Assembly (NCBI GenBank): GCA_029891385.1
Contig: CM057231.1
Location: 20,057,300 to 20,121,299 of the forward strand
Direction: 5' to 3'
Source of the DNA: Erythroxylum novogranatense
Taxonomy: Eukaryota > Streptophyta > Magnoliopsida > Malpighiales > Erythroxylaceae
Length of the DNA: 64,000 nt
Each line of letters starts with the position of its first letter. Positions within the stretch are counted from its first letter, which is position 1. The notes below the pieces were generated by a model. It had not been told where the DNA came from and made no database searches. It saw nothing but the letters and a program-made list of their open reading frames with translations. Position numbers and translations under genes: made by a program. This document shows positions 48,112 to 61,086 of this stretch, one piece after another.

Positions 48112-51100
48112 ATCTCCCACTTGCGCTAACCAATCATTTAAGTATCTAATATCATATCACCATATGATGATTATTCTACTTCTAGGGCAGTGGTTTAATG
48201 AGAGAATTCTATAAGATTCTCTATAGTGAGCACTTGATTAAATCTTACAACTCTCATCTTAATTATCATCATAATTAAGAAAATTTTCCTAAACACATTC
48301 TTGGATCTTTGATGAGCCTTATGCATGACTAATGGCTCTAATGTTCTACAGTACATTACTATCTTAAACAATACGAAGAAACTATATCAAGTTCACTAAA
48401 GAACTTGTTGATCCAATTAATCATTTCTACTAATCGAAAAATGTATTATGGCTTTATTAGCAACCAATTGCTATTTTGGAACATTTCCAATCCAAAATGA
48501 AATTGTTATAAGTAAATAAAGCTTAATCAGGATTTACTTCTAAATTATATCCTCATTATCTTGAACTCAAATATCAACTCACTCATGGAGTAGTGAGTAT
48601 CTTTAATACTTTACAAGTATCTGATATCTTAAATACTAAACATCTTTAGTACATTATCTATACACTTGGACTTAAAAAAAGTTAACAACATCCACTCTAT
48701 CTCTATAGATCTAATTCCTATAATTAAAATGTTACCTTCTCATATTCAACAAGAGTTATTATTGAAAATTATGTGTTCAATAACTGAAAGTTAAAACTTT
48801 TGTTCTCTATAAGTATTATGTCTCCACATAGTCTCATTAAAGAGGATAACTATACTCCCACTTACCTTCTTGCAGATATAATAAATTCACAATCATCTTC
48901 AAAACAAACTCTTTGAATTTATCATGAAAGTGAATATTTCAATGTCTCGTCGCCTTTTAACTATATATCAAATGTATCACTAAAGGAATTAGCTCCAATT
49001 AAATGTTATGTTATAAGATTTGAACCTTTCAAATTTCTTTTTACTTCCACTGTTTATCTTGAGAACCATTCTCCTAAAAGTATACATTGAATCTAACAAT
49101 TTGTTCAATGAGTCTGTAAGATTATATCCAACCTTTTGGATATCTCATAACCCTTTATTACTCAATTTAGTTCTAAACTAAATGGATAATATATATGCTT
49201 CAGCTAAGCATCATTAAACCATTAGCTTTAACTATTTAAAAGACTTTAACTTTTCATATCTAATATGAAATCTTTCTAATTGATTTAATTGGAACTATAG
49301 AAGGTAAGTCATTGTACCAAACATTGTTATAACAGAAATAATATTGTATCATACAATATCTCATATTATATTTTACTTCTTACATAAATCCATACACTTA
49401 TGAATTTAGATGGTGAGGAATTCATTAAAGAATCTCATTCCCTATAGATAACCAAAATTTTAAAACTTATCACAACGATCTCATTGAAGTGCTTTAGCAT
49501 TCTCAATGCTTCATTTTTACTTAGATTTACACAGTTTGAACCTTTCAAAATTTTAAAATATCATTTCATTTAATATGTATGACTATATCACATAAAGTCA
49601 TTAGTAATATAATGAAATATAAGTGTTATCCTTTTATTTAATTGTTATTATATCCAATGCATCACATGCATAAGATTTAACAATTCAATGCCATCATCAT
49701 CCTTTCACTAAAGATTGATTTGGTTATTCTTCAACTTTAAAAGCTTCACAAGTTCCATATGATTCATAATCAAAAAGATACATATATCCTAGTATGTAAC
49801 TTTATGATTCTCGTTATACTTGATTTAACCAACATGACATAAAAGGATAATCTTAGTTATCCAACTTTTTATTCTTGCCATTTATATTTAGCATAAGTCT
49901 CCTTTAATCCAATACACATACAAACTATTTGCATAAACTCGAATCAACTATTTTTACTTAACAAACTATTTCTTATCATGCTTTGAACATTACAATAACG
50001 TTGAATCTAAATTTAGTATCAAATATTCATAAGCAAGAATTAGAAATACATATGATCTCTATCATATCACATATAGGCAAGAAAATTCATGTAATCGTTT
50101 TCTTTTAATGACAACTATTATCATACTGTTGCTAAGCCTTTAATTGTAGTCCACACTTATTCTTTTAGTAGGCTAAATTAAGTGAAGCAATTCCAATAAG
50201 GTACTATACCTTTTAGCCCTACTCCATGCAACCCCTTGCATTTTGCTATCATGGTGTTGATATACATCTAACATGTTGTCGTCAAAGTTTACGAGACATT
50301 AGTTAACTCAAAATGTCAATATATGTTTTCATCTATATGATTTTGACATATCTCTACAACTTTGTTGCCATATCCTCAATGGGGATTATAGCAAAATTAC
50401 AAAAATGAACATACAACTTTCTATCTAACTTTTGAGAATTTTTCTCAAACATATCCTATATCCAAGAACTTGGGTTCACTAACTTAATATCAACTATACT
50501 AAATAAGGTAGATTTCTCTAAGAACAAAATATAAGTGTAAAAGAAACAATTAATCAATTGCCATGACTACTAAATAAGATTAGGACTTTAATCATGCATT
50601 TGGTTACTCCCACTATTTTTTCGAAATAATAGCCCTCACTACTATTCGGAAAGATTACTCTAATCTCTCTAGTGGTCTAGGATCCCATTTAAATATAGTT
50701 GACCTTGAGTTTACTCAGCAAATCAACTAGACTTAAAAATAAGGTAGATAACAACTTTATCAATCACATCTTATAAGAATCCTAGATCCGTTAAGTGATA
50801 ACTTTTGTCAAAATATATCTTATATATTATTCCTAAACTTGCCTCTAAAGTCATGTGATCATGAGTTTGCTCATCGAAATCACATAAATTTAGTTAAGTA
50901 TAACCTATTATCATAAGATTAAACACATTCAGGTTAAAGCGGCCTTGAGTTTAATTAACAAGTCTACAATAAATAGAACTCTGGCTTATTCTTATAATAA
51001 TGAAAGGCAACAATCACATTCTTAACGTGTACTTAAAATTTTAATGAGGGATTTAACTTCATTTGTCTCATCAAACACAAATTATATGTAAAATATCACA

Positions 51101-52822
51101 TATATAAAACATACAATTAATCATAAATCCAATATATATATCAACCATATAAATAAAGTATACAACTTATGCACTCATAATCAAATTATATGCACAAAAC
51201 ACCATGCTTCATTTGATTCTAGTTATTGATCTTCATAATCTAAAATAACATTTTCAACTCTTTGGAAAATTAAACTATATTAACACTATTGATTCCTAAA
51301 TAAATTAAATTCCTATTCAAAATATAAATTTAATTTGATTTGAAAATAATTTTCAAATCCAATTGAAAACTATTTCCAATTATCTTGACTCCTTTGATAA
51401 AATTTAATTGAAAACAATTTTCAATAAATTATACTTCTTACTTATTATAATTGAGAAAACTCTTTCAAAATTATATAAATAACATATTCTAATATAATTA
51501 GAAGACTATTTCTAATCTCTTTAGAAATTAATTTTCCTTAATTAGAAAACAATTTTCTAATATTAAACGAAAACAATTTTCAAAATTAAATAAAATACTT
51601 TTAAATTTAATTAAGAAAGTTATTATATATTATTTATATAGAGATTTATTTCTTGACTAATTAGAAAACAATTTTAGAAAAATATTTCTTTAATAAGTTA
51701 GAAAACTAATTTTCAAAATATTAAAGAAAGTACTTTTTGTTAATAAATGAAAACACTTTTCAAAAATTAACCAAGAAAATGCTTTTGTAAAAATCAAGAA
51801 ACTTATTATTTATAAATAAAGAAACAATTTCTAAATAAATAAAATAACAATTTTCTAAACAAATAAAATCAAGAATTTAATTTATTTCAATCAATTGAAA
51901 TAAATATATTTAATTAAGAAATTTTTTCTTAATTTCAAGAAATATAATTAATTAATTTCAATCTAATTGAAAATAATTAATTTTAATTTTAGAAACAACT
52001 TTTCTATTTAATTAATTTCAATTTAATTGAAACTAATTGAAACTAATTTTATAAAATTAATTAAGAAAAATAATTATGTCAATTTTGGAATTAATTTGAT
52101 GATTAATATAATTTAATAATTTAACATCTTGAAAAATTAAATTAACTTCTAAAACATGCCTAATAAAATTAACCCTTAAAATAAAATTTCAAACAATTAA
52201 AACAACATCTTTTCAAAATTTATTAGGAATTTAAACTTACTAAGCTTTGATTAAACTCATTTAATTGGAATTAAGCCTTTTAAAAAATTAAAAACCAAAG
52301 AAAACTATCTTTTTCAACTTCTCTGCGCAACCTTTCATCCTATCTTCATGGACGTGACAAATAAAGATGAGTGTCCATCTTTACTGTTCACGTCTATTAC
52401 AACTGCTTCCCACGTTTAGCCACCCAAGTGATTTTTACGTTTTCCAACGACACGTTCACAATTGCTTCCCTCGTGCCGCCGCCTGTCGACAAAAGCTAGC
52501 CTCTCGCACTTTTTGCTGGTATGCTTGATCCCTATGGTTTCAAACACCCACATTATAACAATTGATTCAAGTCCGGGTTCGATGAAATATTCTAGGGGAC
52601 TTCCTCTGCTGGGATCTTGTGAGGCAGTAGTTGATCGCATTGAAGAAGGAACGAAAGAACATCATCCTGATTCCAATACTCAGTGAACAGCACCGAAACA
52701 AAAATTGTTTCTGGGTTTTTATTTCAGACTTCTACGTCTATAATATGAACTTTTTATATTTTCAATTCCGAAATTTTTATCAATAACAATCACACATATT
52801 TTGATCAAATGATAGTACACGA
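48112..52822 (-). mobile_element. Internal region of decayed Copia element B
   Basis: The polypurine-tract complement (48112-48123) lies at one end and the primer site at the other. Scattered blocks match element A pol, for example ttccatatgattcataatca near 49755 against 35195-35215, and cccacttaccttctt near 48858. No open frame is left, and deletions have shortened pol to about 2.4 kb. From about 50480 the leader follows; it is AT-rich with many gaaaacaattttc palindromes (51340-52060) and a GC-richer pocket at 52320-52690. Confidence 0.7.
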
Positions 52823-52836
52823 CTCTGATGCCACCA
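52823..52836 (-). other. Primer binding site of element B
   Basis: The complement reads tggtggcatcagag, a slightly altered form of the tRNA-iMet site TGGTATCAGAG, next to the LTR edge at 52838. It fixes the minus orientation. Confidence 0.65.
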
Positions 52837-52837
52837 T

Positions 52838-54438
52838 TGAGAAATTGAGTCGCGATCCGATCTCGATTGTAGTAGAATAGTCACGAAATTTTTCTGTAAC
52901 TTTTGATTTCTTCAAAATTAAGATCTATTTAATTCTATAAAATGATTAACACGAATTATAATAAGTGAAAATTTAATTCGTACCTTATTTCGAAACTTGA
53001 TCTTTATCTTGTTGTATCTCTCAAGTCACTTCCGAAATCGATTCGTTTCAATCACCATAGTCGCACAAGGATCCGATCTCTAACGGTATCCACAAAACAG
53101 GTTAAGAGAACTCTGTAATTTTTACAAAGAGGGCTAAGCAAGAAGTGTTCCATAGAGCTTAAGCCTATTTATAATAAGGTTTGGACGTTTTAGTAATTTA
53201 ATTGAAATTTAATTTAATTTAAATTAAACTTTAATTAGAATTACAATTAATTCTAATTAAATACCAATTATGCCTATATAAGTTTCAATATCTTATATTT
53301 ATCCTTATTTATTAAATATCTCATATTTAATCATAAATTTTTCAAACTTTACAATTAAGTTCAACTTGATTAAATTAACTTTGCTCTCTTTAACTCATTC
53401 TATATGTGAGACCCATTAGTTTTCCAAATATGTTGACAATGATTATAAAATCTAATATGAATTATAATTAAAATTAGATAAATTAAAACTCCTTTTAATT
53501 TATCTTTAATTCTCTAATTAAATAATTTATAATTATAGATCAAGATTGGCATTTAGCAATGCATCATGATCACCCAAATATTTAAAATGTCAAAGTGGTT
53601 TTGACTAACCTTTCGTGCATAATTTATCTATATAATTCAATCATTTTATCATACAATGTTCTGATTAGACATAGAATATGAAATTAATATCTACTCTATT
53701 TTGAATCTAATCATATTAGTTCTCTTCCATTAGCTATTGATTCAATTAATGACATTTGTAAACTATTTACGAAGTGTCATTTCACCTTGGCTAAAGATTT
53801 CCTTAATCAATACTAATAAAAAACAACGGAACATTCTTCCTAATTACTTTAGGATGATGAATCATATTTTGATTACTCAACTATTTCCATATAGTTCATG
53901 CTACATCCAATGACTACTGATTATGTGACCTATGATTAAATAGATCATTAGTAGTATCAAAATATAGCAATCTCCATACAAGATAACTATGATGACCTCA
54001 ATTCAAATGATCACTTATATAATCATCATAATGAGAATTTCATAGACATACAAGTAATGTTCCAAATGAATTTCTCATATCATGTCTGTTTAGTGAACTT
54101 GTTCTCGAGCAAGCAAATACACGTTTGTTTAAATATCTCTATATTTTAGCCCATGAGATCGACTACTTTCTTCAGAAGAAAAAACTAAATGTATACTAGT
54201 CTTTTATGTTCTATTAATGTCCAATTTTAATAAAATAATGACTAAGAACATTTAGGAATAATACATAAATGTAATATGAATCTCATAATTATAATCTCAT
54301 TATAATTTCATTTGTAATGTACAATTATTTCATGGACTTTATCATATACTTCTAAACATATACAAGATAAAGAACTTCTTTAAATAATTTGTCACTAAAC
54401 TGCAACTAAAGTGATAGACTATAGGGCATAAATTAACA
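52838..54438 (-). mobile_element. 5' LTR of Copia element B (1601 bp)
   Basis: Read on plus it runs TGAGAAATTG...AAATTAACA. It shares the aattagataaattaaaactc block with the LTRs at 29518 and 55145. It abuts exon 2 of the Ole e 1 pseudogene at 54439. The flank aggct (54439-54443) does not match the flank at the left end of the complex (cttta). Confidence 0.8.
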
Positions 54439-56810
54439 AGGCTTTCCATTTTGTAATCGTCAACTTATCGTCAAGCCCAAATGTGGGCAATGTTTTGGAG
54501 AAGAAACCATTTGCATCAGTTGCGTCAGTTTGGCAAGAGAAAGGTTTTGCATCGTACCCATTCTGATATGTAGTTGAACAGACTATCCTGCTCAAAGCTC
54601 CTACATTTTTTACATAACAAAGTTTTAATAAGAGTTTAGTAACATGAACAACTTAAAGAAACACGAACTTTTGTGGAGGAAATTAATTACCTTTGATGGC
54701 ACGTACGTAAAGCCTGATTTACATAGAACAAGACCTTCAATGCCAATAGGAAGTGGCTTTCTACTAGTGTAAGGTATACATTTTCAGCCTTGTCGTTGAT
54801 TGGTTTGGCAATTGTTGATGGTTTTAGGCTATAGAGTTGGTTGACCTTGCTACTGTCTAGTTTAGGTTTGGGGCTATATTGTGGTTTTAGCAGGCACAAG
54901 GTCCCATTTTTGTGTGTCACCTTGTGCCTCTATGGATGGATGGATGGAGAGGGGCAAAAAATGGTATACTGAAACGGGAACAGAGAAATTGATCCCAATT
55001 TCACCACACTAATGCCTAGTTTCAAACTGCAAAGTTGTTCGTAATTGAGAGGCGTAGGTTTTAGGTAATAAACCTTGTCAAAGGCGTAGCTTTCACGTAA
55101 TAAACCTTGTCAAACTTCACATCGTCATATTTTACTTTTGGTGCTGTCGAAATCTGTGATCATGGTCGTAGTAAAAAATCAAACTTTTATGGATTCAAAT
55201 TCTAGTAAATGATTAATTTCAATAAAACAAAAATATGAATCATAAGAAATTGTACCTTATTCATGTTCCTGTTTTAATCTTTTTGAAAACTTTTTCTGCA
55301 TTGTCGACCACGAGCTGTTCAAATATTCAGTCTCTGATGATATTCATAAAGCAGTTTCTCAACGTCTTTTTGAGAGGAAGAATGTAAGAGTGCTAGTTCA
55401 TTTATTTTTCTTCCTATTAATAGAAAAATCATTAGGGTGTTTTGTAATTTTATTAAAATTAAATTTTTAATTATAATTAAAGTCATACTCTAAGTATAAT
55501 TAATTTAATTTTAATAAAATCAAATATATTATATCTAATCCTAAAATTAATCAAACTTTATAATTAAGTCCAACTTAATTAATTTGTTTTTATTTACAAG
55601 TCGCTCTTTAATATGTGACCTATTAGGTTCTTAATATATTAACAATAATTATAAACTTTAATTTTAATTCACAATTAGAATTAGATAAATTAAAACTCCT
55701 TTTAATTTATCTTTAATTCTTCAATTAAATAATTTATAATTATAGGTCAAGATTAACATCTAATAACATGTTATGACCACCCAAATATCAAAATATAAAG
55801 TGATTTACTTAACTTTGTCCATGCATGATTATGATATATAATTTAATCCTTTCGTCATCCAATATTTCAATTGGACATAGTATAAATATAATGTCTACTC
55901 TTTTAGTCCAATCATGTTCATTCTTGCTAATTAGTAATTTATTTATAATTGAAATTTAGAAATGTCTTTTCAAATGTCAATTTACTTTCGCTAGAGAATT
56001 TCATAAATCACTACTAATCAAGAACGGTGGAACAGTCTCTCTAATTACTTTAGAGTGACGAATCCTTTATTGACTTATTCAACTATCTCCATATGATTCA
56101 TACTGCATCCAATTACTGCCGATTGAATTATCCTAGGACGATTCATAAGTAACATTAAAATACAGTAATTTCTACACAAGATACCTTGGTAATATCAAAT
56201 TTAAGGATTAATTATACAACCATCATTATGAGAAAATTTATAGACACGTAAGTAACATTTCATTTGGGATTCTCATGGTCAGATCAGTTCAGTGACTTAT
56301 TCTCTAATAATCACCCACATATTAGTTTAAGTATCTCCATATTTTAATTTATAAGATTAATTACTTTCTTTATAAGAAAGAAACACATTGTGTGCTTGTT
56401 TAATGTAAATTAAATCTCACAATTATGATCTCATCATAATTTCAATTACATATTAATTATTCTAAAGATTTTATCTTTAGTATTCAAATATCAAATGTAA
56501 TTAATACTTAAAAATAAAGAATGTTTTTATTAATAATTGTCATTAAAATACAACTAAAACGATTGACGGAAAGATATAAACTAATAGGTGCATCCCCATA
56601 GCCAGGTTTTACAACACCTAATGTTGGCTTTGGACCATAACATAAATCAGGCTTAACGAGGTCAGACGATGGATTTTGACCATATGATCCATACTCATTG
56701 TCTAAATTCTGTTGGTTTGAGCCATAACTATAACTATATATCAGCACAAGCAATGACTAGCAATGAGAAAAGGAGGATAAAAGCTGAAGGAAAAAACTAT
56801 TCAAAGGCAT
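54439..56810 (-). pseudogene. Broken Ole e 1/proline-rich paralogue
   Basis: Minus-strand paralogue of the gene at 22786-24255. The ATG at 56810 sits in a similar context (acaatgcctttgaa) and is followed by a signal-peptide-like but frameshifted stretch, then YGSYGQNPSSDLVKP and YGPKP repeat units to 56592. A solo LTR interrupts at 55145-56586. Beyond it are further KPQYSPKPKLD units near 54870, the KPLPIGIEGLVLCKSG domain start near 54745, a GT-AG intron (54601-54690) at the same position as in the intact gene, and exon 2 (IVCSTTYQNGYDAKPFSC, then FGLDDKL). Exon 2 stops at 54439 where element B begins, so the last third of the Ole e 1 domain is lost. Confidence 0.85.
55145..56586 (-). mobile_element. 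Solo LTR of the A/B family (1442 bp)
   Basis: Read on plus, TGTCGAAATC...AACTAATA, with a perfect 5-bp target duplication ggtgc (55140-55144 and 56587-56591). It shares long blocks with the LTRs at 29518 and 52838. It lies inside exon 1 of the Ole e 1 pseudogene. No internal region remains, as expected after LTR-LTR recombination. Confidence 0.9.
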
Positions 56811-57049
56811 TGTTGCTGAGTAATTATGTTGCAATGCAAGCAAGGACCGAAGATATGAACTGTGGAGGATTGGATTGGATTGAGTGGAGAGGGGAGTCAT
56901 CATCATTCTTTTTTTTAGCATAAATGGAAAAGAACGTAACAAATTACGCAATTAATCTAAGGGAGTCATTCCCCGACATATCCTCTAGAAGGAGGAGGTG
57001 GCACCCAATGGGTGTAGTCTAAAAATAAGTAACTCCTACATCGAAGTGA

Positions 57050-60000
57050 CCAGTATAGTTTACAAGTCAGTCAGCGCATTTTTTACTCTCTCGATAGATA
57101 TGGAGATGAGTAATAGTCTAGTTGTAGGTAAATAGCTCGTTAATACCCTGGATGATGGGGTTGAGTGCCTTAGGTCTTTGGGTTGTCGAAGAGAGAATAT
57201 CAATCATTACAGTATAATCTACTTCCAGTTCGATCCGGCGAAAGCCCAGGTTCTACGCGTATGTGAGTTTTGTAAAGACGTCCCAGAGTTCTGTTGACAT
57301 CGGATTGCACCAGCCTAGATTCTGAGTGAACCCGCCAATCCAGATGCCTATAGTGTCCCAAAGAAGACCTCCTACTGATGTTGAGGATGAGGACCATTTG
57401 CATGCTCCATCCGTGTTTAATTTTATCCATCTGGTAGGAGGTTTGCTCCAGCCAGTTCTCTGAGCCTGTCGCAAGCGATTTTTGGAAAGAACCCGACTTT
57501 GCCCCATGTCTGACTGGTGAATTAGACCTGCATAAGAAACAATGAGAGAAATAGGTGAGGAAGGCCAGTTAAACTGTTCATCAAATAGGGTTAGATTTCT
57601 CCATTGCGAAAGGAACCAATAAGTGAGTCCAAAAATACACACCCAATCATAGCCAAACACTCGACGGTGTTGATGGAGATTGTGAATGAGCCATTCCCGG
57701 GTCGACGTAGTGAAAAAATAATTAGTAACTAGGTGAGGAGGGAAAATGTTTCACACTTGGCACGCTCTGAAGCAGCTACAGATTGCATGTATCGAGGATT
57801 CCTCAAGGCGACAATGAATACACACTATGTTCGTAGTGATTTGTTTACGGACCCAATGCTGGTTTGTGAGTAACCGATTGTGAATGAGGAGCCAAAGAAA
57901 GGTGCGAATTTGTGGTGGACCCTGCCATTCCCAGATCACCATCCATACCTCATGGGGCGAGGCATCGGTATAGTCCATGATCATGGAATAAGTAGAAGCT
58001 ACGATAAACTATCCAGTGCCTGTCAGTCCCTAGCTCAACTTATCCTATCCTAAATAGGTCTGCAAGGGAAACATAACTGCGATAGTCCTACAAATCGAGG
58101 CCGAGAGGTACAATTGAAAGGTATCCCACTTCCAATTTCCTTCTGAGTCCACAAATTGTTGGACACTAAGATGCAAAATGGAATCAGGGATTTGGTTTGT
58201 AACATGGGAAATAAGGGGTCCGTTTCCCACAACCCATAGGTCTACCCAGAAGCGAGTCCTTGTACCATCTCCTATCATCCAATTCATTTCTTGTAGAACG
58301 AGGTTCCAAGTTGCCTTTATGCTCCTCCAGATCATTTAACCCCCTTTTGTATCCAAGGATGTGGGGATATAATTTACGTCAAATTGATACTTCACCAAGA
58401 GGACCTTAACCCATAAAGCCTGAGGCTTGGCAATCAACGTCCATCCTAACTTTGCTAAGAACGCATCGTTGGTTGCACGGATGTTCCGAATGCCCAGACC
58501 CTCAGCTCTTTAGGTTTGCAAACATCCTTCCATTTGACTAACGAAATCTTCTTAGTTCCATTGGACGAATCCCACAAAAATTGACGCATAAGTTTCTCCA
58601 GCTCATCGCATAGACTGCGGGGCAAACGAACCGTCTGCATTGTATAACTGGGGAGGGTCGCTATGATTGATTGAGTCAAATTGACGCATCTTGCCATAAA
58701 CAAAAGGTTGGCTGTCTAGCCTGATAAGCGTTGTTGAACTTTGTCAAGAATGAATTGATAGGTTCATTTGCTTACTCTTTCGTGCAGCAGCAAAAGTCCC
58801 AGATAACATCCGAGATCATTTGTCTGTTTAAAACCCAGTGCCCTGGTTAAGTAGTGGGTCTTCGAAAGAGGGACATTTTTGGAATAATAACATTTGAATT
58901 TTTCATGGCTTATACGTTGGCCGGAAGCAGCAAAGAACATATTTAAAATTTTTGTAATGACGACCACTTGTTCAATCTCTGCTTCAGCGAACAGGATGAG
59001 ATCATCAACAAAAAAAAGTGAGAGAGATGCGGTCCATTTATGCTGAGAGTAATAGACTTCCATCTACCATGGGTCACTAATCGATTACTCAGGTGACGTA
59101 AACGTTCCATACATAGGACAAATAGGTACGATGATATGGGGGTCACCCTGATGAATGTCTCTAACTGTACTGAATGCATCATTGAGTTCACCATTCCAGT
59201 TCATTTACAGCGAGACACTGGTAATGTACTTCATTATGAGATTAACCAGCGAGTTAGGAATTCCGACGTTGATTACAGTATCCTTGATGAAATCCTATGA
59301 TAGTCTATCGTACGCCTTTTCGAGATCCACCTTTAAAGCCTTTATCCTTTGTTGACCTATTTTCTTTTTCATAGTGTGGATAGCTTTTTGTGTGATAATG
59401 ACGTTATCTGTAATTAAACGCCATGGTACATTGGGTTGGAGAGACCAGATCGTCCAAAAATGGTTTAAGTCTATTCATGATGATCTTAGTAATAGCTTTG
59501 TAGAGTATCGAACATAACACAATCGGTCGGAACAACGTAATTGATTTGGGAGACTATACCTTCGACATGAGGATCATAATGGTATGATTGATTTCTGATT
59601 CCCAGATTTTGTGAAGAAATATACATTGAAGAAACACAGTCAGAGAGGGGTCAACGATGTCCTATTGTGATTGGTAGAAAAGAGTTGTGAAGACATCAAA
59701 ACCTGGAGCTTTGTTGGGAACCATACTGAAGAACGTTTCCTTGATTTTGTCTAGGTTGAGAGGACTACCAGATCAGCACATGCTTAGAGAGAAACAGGAG
59801 GGAATTGTCCCTGAAGTTTCCAAGGTGGGGGAGATTGACTTTCAACTATATATAATTGCTCAAGGTAGTGGAGCGCTAAAAGACTGATGCTTGTGGAATC
59901 TGAGACCACATTTCCATTATCATCTTGTAAAGAATGAATCCTCACCCGACGTTGTCTGCCCATAGTGATTGTGTGATAATGATTGGTGTTCCTGTCTCCG

Positions 60001-61025
60001 TGATCTAACCATTGACGTCTGGATTTCTGATGCCAATACAATTCTTCTTGGTACAGTACCTGCTCCAATTCCGTCTGAAGATATTCCTCCAACTCTCAGA
60101 TAGAGGCCGAGTCCGAGTCTTCTAGATGTTTCTGGATGCCTTCGAGTCTTGCTATAATTCTCTTCTTCTGATGGAAAATATTGCCAAAAGAGGTAGTGTT
60201 CCAATGTTGTAATTTTTTCGAGAAAATCTTGAGTGCACCACTAATGTTCTGACTGGAAAGGATCCAATTATCAGTTACAAACTACCCAAAGCAGTTGTGG
60301 GTGAGCCAAGCGAACTAAAATTTAAAAGGCCTAATCGTCGGAGGAGAGTGTGAGCTAGTATTAAGAGTAATAAGGAGAGGCTGGTAGTCATATTTCAGGA
60401 AGGGAAGGTAGGTAATGGAGGAGTGATGGAAAGTAGAATGCCACGTGTTTGAATAGAAGACGTGGTCTAATCTAGCTAAAATTTGGCCTCTCTGTAACGT
60501 GAAACGAGGTCCGGAAAATTTGAGATCTTGCAGCTGACAACTGTGAATTGAGAATTAACAGTAGGTTGAAGACGGGAGCTTTCACGTTTGCCACCGCTTT
60601 CTAATTTAGCATTGAAGTCCCCACCCAACAACCAAGGTTTGGAAGTGATACTAGCAATTTTTCGGAGGTAATTCCATAAATACTTCTGTAACGAGTACGT
60701 CGGGCTAGGATAGACGGCAGTGAAATCAAAAGACTTATGGTCCCAATCAATACTAGTATGCACAAATTGGCGATGAGCGATTAAAATACAGACCACAATA
60801 TCTTGTTTCCAAAGAAGCCAGATACCCCCAGAATAACCTTCAACTTCCACCCGGAAAGAGTTGCTAAAGCCCAAATTCCTAATAACCTTTAGCGCGTGCA
60901 TCCCACTTATACGAGGCTCTACTAACACAACAAGAACCGGCTTATGGATTCAGATATAATTCTTAATAATAGGCTTAAAGGTTCGACCTCCAACGCCTTG
61001 ACAATTCCATATTAATATTGATATA
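57050..61025 (-). pseudogene. LINE ORF2: endonuclease, RT, zf-RVT, RNase H
   Basis: In order on the minus strand: APE endonuclease (WNCQGVGG near 60995; LVEPRISG; LLGGDFNAKLESGG near 60625), RT (NKAPGFDV near 59700; FRPIVLCSILYKAITKI near 59500; active site FVDDLILF near 59010; YLGLLLLHERVSK near 58800), zf-RVT (VWMVIWEWQGPPQIRTFLW near 57930) and RNase H (WIKLNTDGACKW near 57405, TELWDVFTKL near 57275, extending to about 57050). At least ten stops or frameshifts make it inactive. Confidence 0.85.
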
Positions 61026-61086
61026 ACAACGGGGTAGAGAGAGACATCTACTCTACATGAAGGTTGACTGTAGCAGCAGTCTCCTC

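Noticed and set aside
29513..54443. 29518-54438 as one single giant LTR element
   Set aside because: The outer flanks cttta and aggct do not match, there are two polypurine tracts and a third LTR in the middle, and the internal halves are related to each other.
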